A stretch of 64,000 nt of DNA. It comes from Candidatus Enterovibrio escicola. GTDB lineage: Bacteria; Pseudomonadota; Gammaproteobacteria; Enterobacterales; Vibrionaceae. The stretch spans positions 1-64,000 of the forward strand of contig NZ_NBYY01000034.1 of assembly GCF_002464935.1 (NCBI RefSeq), read 5' to 3'. Positions 57,023-64,000 of the stretch are shown here, one piece after another; positions within the stretch are counted from its first letter, which is position 1; the number at the start of each line of letters is the position of its first letter. The notes below the pieces were generated by a model. That model made no database searches and was not told the origin of the DNA. It worked only from the letters and a program-made list of their open reading frames with translations. Position numbers and translations under genes: made by a program.

Positions 57023-58035
57023 AGCCAGTTCCCATAAGACAAATATCGATCTATATCCAAATAACTTGAAGATATAAGTTTCAGATAGATCTACTTATAT
57101 CATGATCAAGGTATCCCTTTGTAGGTGTAGTTAGTTCCATCACTAAAGGATAACACGGGGCATCGAGTCAATAAACTCACTTTACGAGAGGGAATCTATT
57201 CGCCCATTTTGTCGTTAAATTCCTGTGAAACAGAGTGATTATTCCTATGAATAATTTACTTCGAACTGAACACACTGACGACTTCTGGAATTGAGTAATC
57301 TATAGTTATTATCAATAGAATGTTTACCAATTGAGTTGAGTTAAGATATATAGCAAACCGAATTACAGATTCAAGACCCCACAAAAGAAAAAGAGATTAC
57401 TATTAAGAAACTGTAATTTTATAACATGTTACTGCTTTAAACTCCTCCTTTGCAGGAGGATATTCGCAGATCAATATCAGATATTAAGACATGAGCTTAA
57501 CCTTTATCACAATATACTGCGGAATAAATTTATTGTGTCAAACATGGCCTTGTGATAGTCATCATAAATTCTGGTTGTTGGGTAGAATCAGCTAATTACC
57601 ATCATCCGTGATGATACATCACCTCCGATTATGTACTCAATATGTCTACTGTGATCTACATCGAATACTCCCACTTCATGAATACAACTATCACCTTGTC
57701 GTGCATTTCTTCCTATTTTAACTATTTGTTATAGTTCATATTTAATGGTTTTAATCAAGTACGACAGTTTAAATTCACTCTCAAAGAACGTTGCATATGA
57801 AGCTTGCCTACAATAGACCAATTTTCAATAAGGTAATCATATACACTCAAACTATCAGTACACTCTACACCAAAAAATACCTGAAATTCGGATAAGTGTT
57901 CCAGAAGATGATGAGATGTCTTCCAGTCAAAAGCGTCAGCAATAACCGTTTCCTATAGATGCTTTCAAACAGATGAATTCAGATAATAATTATTATTATC
58001 GTAGTCAAGCACAGAAAAAGTCAACTACCAAAATC
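57023..58035. other. Region upstream of crl, decayed, no supported gene
   Basis: About 1 kb. The only notable stretch is 57755-57952 on the minus strand, 65 codons without a stop (VIADAFDWKTSHHLLEHLSEF..VYDYLIENWSIVGKLHMQRS) right after a TAG. It reads like real protein, but I do not recognise the family. The gene usually next to crl in Vibrio (frsA) is not identifiable. Confidence 0.5.
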
Positions 58036-58398
58036 AACGTTGTTTCCCAAATATCTGAACTAATCACAATTCCGACGACCAGATAATTATGGAGTTAAGC
58101 GGGAGGTGATGATGGGAAAAGCCAAACATAAGATCAGCAACTGGAAACAATATAATTAAGCATTAGTAAACTAAGGTTCAGTCACTTTTTGGATAGACGC
58201 CACTGCCATTAAAGCATAGCTTTGTCTACAGCATCACGGTCATCGTAGCCGTAGGTTCATGTTTTAGGATACCACGATTGAAACGGCACTGATGGTGAAA
58301 GGTATTTTCAAGCTCCCACCTCATGAGTTAGAAGTGCTTTCTCAATTCAGTTTTTACGTTGATGAATTTCCCGTCGAAATTCCCTACATACACTTAAA
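58036..58398 (+). mobile_element. IS903-like element, 5' part
   Basis: The terminus AACGTTGTTTCCCAAATATC (about 58037) is followed by MGKAKHKISNWKQYN, then VTFWIDATAIKA-like, then HGLVKGIFKLPPHELE, with stops. IS982 inserted at 58399. The 3' terminus of the same element (AATTTAATCAACAACGCC) is at 59372-59390, so the middle and C-terminal parts are lost. Confidence 0.85.
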
Positions 58399-59371
58399 TT
58401 AGCCTCAGATCTGCATAAGCACTTACTTATCAAACCAAGCCATCTTGATGCTCAGTTTCTTTAGTTGAAATAAATACGTAATAAGCCCCACCAGTAAGTT
58501 GGCCATAAAGATGATACAACTACAGTGCCGAGAATGCTCGATTTGAGATATGTTTTTTAGTTAGTCAAAAACAATTTCAATAATAAATTATTTCCGAAGC
58601 ATCAGGCGGTTCCAAAGTTTCATCACTTATGAGTTTAATATTTTTTTCACACCTGTTATCAGTGTCACTCCCTTGTCTGTAAATTCCAGTTCCAATGGAC
58701 CAGAAATATAACCTTGTATCTCCGTATAAAAAAACTCCAAAGCTCATCAGTCATTTCCGATACAAGCTTTCTATCAGCTACGGGATCCGTCATTTCTTTG
58801 ACTGAGATAATGCCACCTTGATCATTGATCATAAGGTGTAATTTGCCTCTATAGAGCCACCACATCGTTCCTTTTCCTCGCTTCGAGGTACATTTAAAAA
58901 CCTGATGTCTGAGAATGCGTAGGTTGTGACCAACCTGTAGCTTGGACGAATCAACGAAGGCAATCCCTGTCGGACTTACCTGATGGTGAGTAAGGTAAGA
59001 GCAAATCGATACTAGGACACATTGCATGAGTTTAAGCATCCTCGTGTAACTAACTAATTCAGGAAATTCGTTGGTGAGGTAGCGACAAACAAAGTGGATG
59101 TAATAAGTTTTGAAGTCTCGATACCCTGATTGATGGAAAGCTATCACTATCGTCATCACTTAGCCAACTGAGAGACGAGAAAGCTTGTTTCTTTATTCGA
59201 TACCGGAAGAAATTAGGTATTTTTTATGCAGGGATGAAAATCTGGCAGAAGTCGTCGAAAACGGCGTCTAAGTTATTCATACACAAAGTCCTTGTGCAGT
59301 CAATAGTTTATTCCAAACGAATCAGATCGCGGCTTTGGCATTTAGTTTATTTCTTATACGCAGCTCAGGTT
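58399..59371 (-). mobile_element. IS982 element, full length, decayed
   Basis: Nested inside an IS903-like element. Right repeat AGCCTCAGATCTGCATAAG (58401), left repeat ending CAGCTCAGGTT (59371), 973 bases. The minus strand reads FHQSGYRDFKTYYIHFVCRYLTNEFPELVSYTRMLKLMQCVLVSI, GIAFVDSSKLQVGHNLRILRHQVFKCTSKRGKGTMWWLY, GGIISVKEMTDPVADRKLVSEMTDELWSFFIRRYKVIF over 164 codons without a stop, then breaks into other frames. Confidence 0.9.
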
Positions 59372-59394
59372 AATTTAATCAACAACGCCAATTA

Positions 59395-59418
59395 AAGAGT
59401 CTAAGGCTCTTTTTATTA
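59395..59418 (+). terminator. Rho-independent terminator, orphan
   Basis: AAGAGTC-3 nt-GGCTCTT (one G-T pair) followed by TTTTATT. It lies just past the IS903-like terminus with no gene upstream on this strand; its gene has been lost. Confidence 0.55.
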
Positions 59419-59483
59419 TCGCTGCTCTGAGATCCATATTAATCGTCTCTATAACTACTTGTTAGTAAGGGTCTTTAATTTCT

Positions 59484-59666
59484 TTACTTGGCTTTTTTCA
59501 ACAGCACATACACAGCACCAACACCACCGTGATGACATTGAGAAGAGTGAAAACATACTACATCAAGTATTGGCTCAAGCCAATGACAGACAAATCTTTT
59601 AATTCGAGCATGTGGATAGGATTGTTCACCTTTTCCATGAACTATGATAAAAGTAAGAAAGTCCAT
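59484..59666 (-). pseudogene. Smr-domain protein, C-terminal fragment
   Basis: 60 codons encode the end of an Smr (MutS2 C-terminal type) domain. Visible motifs are HGKGEQS, IKRFVCHWL, FHSSQCHHGGVGAVYVLLKKAK, closest by pattern to YdaL-type proteins. The N-terminal ~110 residues of the family are missing, and upstream sequence shows no continuation in any frame. It is probably a remnant. Confidence 0.75.
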
Positions 59667-60471
59667 TCATTGATATTATTTTAGGAACTTGAGAATTTCG
59701 TTACGAGCCTCTTTAAGGAATAAATTAATGAAGATCTAGACACGCTTGGATGTCATATTTTCCCAGTCTCAGCTTACGAAATACTCCATCTTACACATTG
59801 CACATCCTCACGCTTAAACGAGACAATATCATTAGGCTTGAGCCTATTGTAGGCATTATCTCAAGATAAGTATTCATGCTCAATGTCTAAGAGTTTCTTT
59901 GCAACAGTTCATGGCATAATCTATGCGTGTGATTGGGTAGCACATTGCAATAGCAATGTGCGTGACACTCGCAACATTAGTCATTATGTCCAAGAATGAA
60001 TCTAACTCATTATTACCGATTCATAATCGTGACGGATTGGTGAAACGTATCCTGAGTATAATGATAATTTGCTTAGAGAGCTTATTAAAATTAAATGACT
60101 GATTAGAAAGTCCTCAATATATCTAAAAACTATTAAGCATTAAGAAAAAATAAAAGCATGGAACTACATAGCAACCTCTCACGGTAGAAAGGATAACTTC
60201 AATTCTTGTTAATATGAGCATTCCTAATTCACTCTTTTTGTAGGCGCCTTTCTCTTATTACTGGTTATAGCTTAAATGATCGTCACACAGGGTGTTATAT
60301 CACGATAAAACACTTGAATCCTCCGTGGGGATGAGTATAAACTCCTACCGCTGTAGTGTGTAGTGTATGATCTAATTATAATAAGTTTAGCACTTGTATT
60401 CGGTTGTGGAAGATATTGGAATAACAGAGCAGAATTATTTTTAAAAAGTACCTCTGACTAAAATAGACGTT
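59667..60471. other. Region between Smr fragment and tRNA-Pro
   Basis: 805 bases with no supported gene. A hairpin CACATTGC-4 nt-GCAATGTG (59941-59960) is present, with no T-tract. The tRNA promoter should lie just before 60472. Confidence 0.5.
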
Positions 60472-60548
<77 letters not shown>

Positions 60549-60773
60549 TCTTTCGAAAGTCCCCAATGAACCATTATTTCCTAATCATCTCTTAAAAAAG
60601 AAAACAACGGAACTAACTGGTATCCCACGAAGATTTTTGATAACATAAAAAATCCTTTCCACAACCCTTTAACTTATCAACTTTTAGAAATAACGCCCTC
60701 TGAAATATACTTTCGTTGCGTATGCGATAAAGTGATATTAAAACATATAATAAAGATATTGAGTAATGACAAC

Positions 60774-61235
60774 ATGTCGACAATTTGGGTAGATGCTGAT
60801 GCGTGTCCTGTGGTCATTAAAGAGATTCTTTATCGTGCAGCGGATAGAACTAAAACGCAGGTTATATTTGTTGCCAACCAATCTTTAAAAATACCAATAT
60901 CACGGTACATCACATATATTCAAGTTCCAAAAGGGTTTGATGTTGCAGATGACGAAATTATTTTTCGTATGAAAAAGGGTGATCTTGTTATTACTGCTGA
61001 TATTGCTCTTGCGGCTGAAATCATTGAAATCGATAAAGAATCGTTGGTGTTGAATCCATGTGGTAAATTGTATACCCACGAAAATATCCGACAACGACTC
61101 AACATCCGTGACTTCATGGATACCATGCGTTCAAGTGGCATTCACACCATTGGTCCGGCGTCACTCACACAGCAAGACCGCCAAAACTTTGGCAACGAGT
61201 TGGACATGTACTTACAACGGCCTAAGCTAAAATAA
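60774..61235 (+). CDS. yaiI: YaiI/YqxD family protein (UPF0178)
   Basis: Small conserved protein of unknown function with a PIN-like fold suggested for the family. It has 153 residues from ATG 60774 ([19 protein letters not shown]), with the alternative frame opening at 60732 lacking homology. The family motifs [35 protein letters not shown] and [11 protein letters not shown] are present. It is intact and stands alone after tRNA-Pro. Confidence 0.93.
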   Translation: MSTIWVDADACPVVIKEILYRAADRTKTQVIFVANQSLKIPISRYITYIQVPKGFDVADDEIIFRMKKGDLVITADIALAAEIIEIDKESLVLNPCGKLYTHENIRQRLNIRDFMDTMRSSGIHTIGPASLTQQDRQNFGNELDMYLQRPKLK

Positions 61236-61403
61236 TCAGTGTAGCTCGGATAATGGTCATATATTCAATAAATTGAATTGTTCGTTTAATATGACCTGTA
61301 AAGCAGTTGTCTATTACTGCAAATACCCTGTTTCCTAACATGGATTTGTAACTGTAAAAAATCCATTCTCTGGATGGAAATCAACTTATTGAATACATGA
61401 CTT

Positions 61404-62145
61404 CGCGTTGCTTCGAAGTGGAATACCAGGCGTTATTCCTTTGTTTTTTAGTACGTGGTGACACGCTGTTGTGTCATAAACTCCATCCGCACTTACTTGC
61501 TATATCTTTCGTCTTCAGGGGTTAATTAATGTAGGTAAAACCTCATTGTCACCCATAAAAACTAGGCTAACTTCTGCAGTAATAACCTTATGGTTAGACA
61601 CATCAACGACAAAATGAAGCTTGCGTCAGAGACGCCGCTTCTCCTTACAGTGTTTACTCTTTTTCCATTTACCTTCGCCGTATTCCTGTAGGCAGGTGGG
61701 ATCAATAACAACGTGGTCGACAGCTCCTAGATCTCGGTAAACGGTACTTAACTTCTACGGTCTTAGAACTCTTATTAATGTAGGTGTATGTAGGGGATTT
61801 CAGCGGGACTTTCATCAACGTAAAAACTGAATTGAGAAAATGTTTTAATCCACGAAGTGGGAGCTTGAAAATACCTTTCACCATTAGTGCTGTTTCAACC
61901 TCGGTATCTGTAAATATAAACCCACGTCCACGATGACGGTGATGCTTTAAATAAAACCATGCCTTAATGGTATGGTTCTCTATCCAACAAGTGACTGAGC
62001 CACGGTTTACTGATGCTTGATTATACTGTTCCAGTTGCTAATCTTGTGCTTGGCCTTTCCCTTTCCCATCATCACCTCCCACTTAACTCCATGATAATCT
62101 GATCCTAGAAATTACGATTAGTTAAGATATTTAGGAAACAACGCC
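61404..62145 (-). mobile_element. IS903-like element, most of the gene, decayed
   Basis: The minus strand starts at the terminus GGCGTTGTTTCCTAAATAT (62145). It reads MMGKGKAKHKISNWNSIIKHQ, VKGIFKLPLRGLKHFLNSVFTLMKVPLKSPTYTYINKSSKTVEVKYRLPRSR, GEWK-like, HEVITAEVSLVFMGDNEVLPTL and the ITPGIPLRSNAR region, in several frames. The last ~80 codons and the 3' terminus are lost. Confidence 0.87.
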
Positions 62146-62156
62146 AGTAAAGTATA

Positions 62157-62247
62157 TAACCTCAGATCTGCATAAGCGCTTGCTTAGCAAGCCGAACTTC
62201 AAGATGACTAAGTTTGATAAGCAAGCGCTTATGCAGATCTGAGGTTA
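62157..62247. repeat. 30-bp perfect inverted repeat of IS982 right ends
   Basis: Arms 62157-62186 and 62218-62247 (TAACCTCAGATCTGCATAAG followed by CGCTTGCTTA, and the exact complement) flank 31 bases. Both ends face outward as IS982 right repeats. It sits next to an IS903-like terminus, as the copy at 22337 does. Confidence 0.9.
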
Positions 62248-62310
62248 ACTATGAAAGAATCCATTTTCTATACGGAAATCAACTTATTGAATTCATAACC
62301 GACTAATTGC

Positions 62311-62588
62311 GCAGAATACGTCTTAAAATTACGAAACTTAGATTGATGAAAAGATATAATAATCGTCATTATGTTACTGATTGGAAGGATAAAATGTTTA
62401 TTTCTTGTTTTGAAATCTAAAATCCGGTATTTTTCTAAACAGAAAGGTAAATCTGACAGAAATAGTCGATAATGATAAAAAAGTATCTAACTTATTCATG
62501 TTAAAGTATTTTTATAATTGATTATTTGATTCAAACGATCAGATCTCGACTTGGGAAATTAGTTCATTCCTTATGCGCAGATAGGGTT
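62311..62588 (-). mobile_element. IS982 5' end, diverged subtype
   Basis: The minus strand begins at the left repeat AACCCTATCTGCGCATAAG (62588) and resembles the leader and first ~70 codons of IS982, with many differences from the main copies. It may be the same subtype as the copy at 39404-40250. It ends two bases from the leuS stop. Confidence 0.72.
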
Positions 62589-62590
62589 AA

Positions 62591-64000
62591 TTATTCATCA
62601 GTGAGAACATTGATCCCCCCCCCATAAATATGAATTATTCGTTTTATTTTTTTCCCTTCGAGTGATTCTCTTAGCTCTGAAAGCATTGTTTCTTCATCTT
62701 CTTCTTTTTGATGGAAAGAGATGAATTTGCCATTTATCATAAGCTTTATCCTCTTAATAATTTGAGAGGAATTCTGAGGCCACTTTTGTTCATATACGTG
62801 TCCTAAATTTCTAGAGAGCGTCCATAACTCGCAACATATGTGTGGTGCAAATGGGTATAGTGTAATGAGAAGCTTTCTTTGGGTTGAAGGAGAAATATTG
62901 TTCTCATTCTTCTCTACTACATTGATGAATTCCATGAATGCAGCAACAGCTGTATTGAAGTTGAAGTTCTTAAAGGATCTGTCAACTCTATTGAATGCAA
63001 TTTTCCAAGCATTATCTATTAACTCCACTTTTCCACTATCTAGTTTATTCGATGGTATCGAATATATCGAATAAATACGATTAACTAACCGTTCGCATCC
63101 TTTAATTGAGTTATACTGCCACTTCTTACTTTTTCCCAATGGGCCAATGAACATCATATAGAGACGGAATGTATCAACCCCGTATTTATTAATGACAGTC
63201 TCCGGAGTTACAACGTTTAACAGTGATTTAGACATTTTTGTATGAAAAACTTCAAGTTTTTCACCCGTCTTTTTTGAGACATAACCATCGACTGTAACTT
63301 CCGTTTCATCAACTGGAATAATTCGCCCCGTCTCACTTTGGAAGGCGTCTGCTGTCACAAGTCCTTGATTAAACAGTTTCCTAAACGGTTCCTTAAATGA
63401 AACTAATCCAATATCATATAAAACCTTATGCCAAAATCTTGCATATAGCAGATGCATTGTTGCATGAGCTGCTCCGCCTATATATAAGTCTACTTCTTTC
63501 CAATACTCTAATGCGGCTTCGGAAAATGGTTCAACGTCATTTTTTGGATCCATAAAGCGCAGATAGTACCAGCAAGAACCTGCCCAACTAGGCATAGTGT
63601 CGGTTACCCTAGTTAACTTTTCACCATTTTCTGTTTTCTTAATAACCCACTCTGTTTCCCTAAGCAATGGGCTTTTACCATCTTTGGTTGGAAGGTAACT
63701 CTCTACTTTTGGTAGAGTAATCGGAAGTTCGTTAAGTGATGCTGGTATAATCTTACCACTCTTGTCTTTATAGAGTGGTATAGGCTCACCCCAATAGCGT
63801 TGTCTAGAAAAAATCCAATCATGCAGTCTATAACGTGTGTTAACTTCACCTAATTCATTCTCTTCTATGAATTTGGTTACACTATTACGTGCTATCAGCG
63901 GAGTTAACCCAGTTAGGAAGCTAGAGTTTACTAGTAGTTCCTCTCCTTGGTCATCAGTCTCTATAACTTTAGTGGACGGTAAGCCCATGGACTGAGAAAG
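62591..64000 (-). CDS. leuS: Leucyl-tRNA synthetase, C-terminal part (cut by window edge), atypical type
   Basis: Charges tRNA-Leu. The frame is open from the window edge to the TAA at 62591, about 469 codons of the usual ~800-860. Visible: the DWIFSRQRYWGEPIP motif, DTMPSWAGSCWYYLRFMDP, IGGAAHATMHLLYARFWHKVL, and the class I signature KMSKS, then the anticodon-binding domain and a C-terminal extension. The Vibrio-type enzyme has FMESSWYYARYC and [21 protein letters not shown]; the version here matches the type seen in distant phyla instead. It ends IYGGGINVLTDE with a G9 run (62615-62623). Whether a standard leuS also exists cannot be seen. Confidence 0.93.
   Translation of the reverse strand, partial: LSQSMGLPSTKVIETDDQGEELLVNSSFLTGLTPLIARNSVTKFIEENELGEVNTRYRLHDWIFSRQRYWGEPIPLYKDKSGKIIPASLNELPITLPKVESYLPTKDGKSPLLRETEWVIKKTENGEKLTRVTDTMPSWAGSCWYYLRFMDPKNDVEPFSEAALEYWKEVDLYIGGAAHATMHLLYARFWHKVLYDIGLVSFKEPFRKLFNQGLVTADAFQSETGRIIPVDETEVTVDGYVSKKTGEKLEVFHTKMSKSLLNVVTPETVINKYGVDTFRLYMMFIGPLGKSKKWQYNSIKGCERLVNRIYSIYSIPSNKLDSGKVELIDNAWKIAFNRVDRSFKNFNFNTAVAAFMEFINVVEKNENNISPSTQRKLLITLYPFAPHICCELWTLSRNLGHVYEQKWPQNSSQIIKRIKLMINGKFISFHQKEEDEETMLSELRESLEGKKIKRIIHIYGGGINVLTDE

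Noticed and set aside
59941-59960. Hairpin CACATTGC/GCAATGTG as terminator or small RNA
   Set aside because: No T-tract, no gene upstream and no promoter recognised. An 8-bp stem alone is not enough.
60290-60420. Possible second IS3 relic resembling the one at 50320
   Set aside because: A few base-level similarities (ACTCCTACCGCTGTAGT-like) but the translation shows no transposase motif.

Overview
The window comes from a gammaproteobacterium of the Vibrionaceae. Gene order and protein sequences match Vibrio, Photobacterium and Enterovibrio across several core operons: dnaE-rnhB-lpxB-lpxA-fabZ-lpxD-skp-bamA-rseP-dxr-cdsA-uppS-frr-pyrH-tsf-rpsB, map-glnD, lnt-corC-ybeY-ybeZ-miaB/ubiF, ychF-pth-prs-ispE-lolB, hemA-prfA-prmC-sirB2, kdsA, and proBA plus crl. 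The DNA is AT-rich. Intergenic spaces are packed with decayed insertion sequences, while nearly all core genes are intact. That pattern suits a host-restricted lineage in an IS-expansion and early genome-erosion phase, such as the ceratioid anglerfish light-organ symbionts (Candidatus Enterovibrio). The exact species is inference.

Layout. 1-20075 is an almost uninterrupted housekeeping block. On the minus strand it runs from dnaE (cut by the window edge) through lipid A and outer-membrane biogenesis, isoprenoid and phospholipid steps, and translation factors. On the plus strand are map and glnD. 20140-22749 holds queF between IS903-like relics and a long perfect palindrome. 22855-29830 is the lnt-to-miaB operon with divergent ubiF. 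30104-32138 is a nested pile of IS982, IS903 and TnpB relics. 32276-36606 is ychF-pth-prs-ispE-lolB. 36788-51824 is a rearranged block in which kdsA, sirB2, prmC, prfA and hemA lie inverted relative to lolB. It is interleaved with IS982, IS903, IS256, ISL3 and IS3 relics and one unrecognised cargo gene with an in-frame stop. 51827-57022 is proA-proB, more IS debris and crl. 58036-62588 holds further IS debris, a truncated Smr-domain gene, tRNA-Pro(UGG) and a yaiI-type gene. The right edge is a leucyl-tRNA synthetase that does not look like the Vibrio type.

How the genes work together. LpxA/D/B, FabZ, KdsA, Skp, BamA, RseP, LolB, Lnt, CdsA, Dxr/IspE and UppS build the outer membrane, lipoproteins, phospholipids and the isoprenoid carrier. 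RpsB, Tsf, Frr, Map, Pth, PrfA, PrmC, YbeY, MiaB and the tRNA serve translation. GlnD and Crl are regulators. HemA, UbiF, ProBA, Prs, PyrH and QueF are biosynthetic.

Main observations. (1) The hemA-to-kdsA segment is inverted and bracketed by oppositely oriented IS982 copies. (2) Long perfect palindromes are built from IS982 right ends. (3) One IS982 copy has its 5' third inverted in place. (4) Two mirror-image IS982/IS903 composites share the same junction. (5) A foreign-type leuS ends in a G9 tract against an IS end. I saw no CRISPR array, prophage, secretion system or recognisable defence system.
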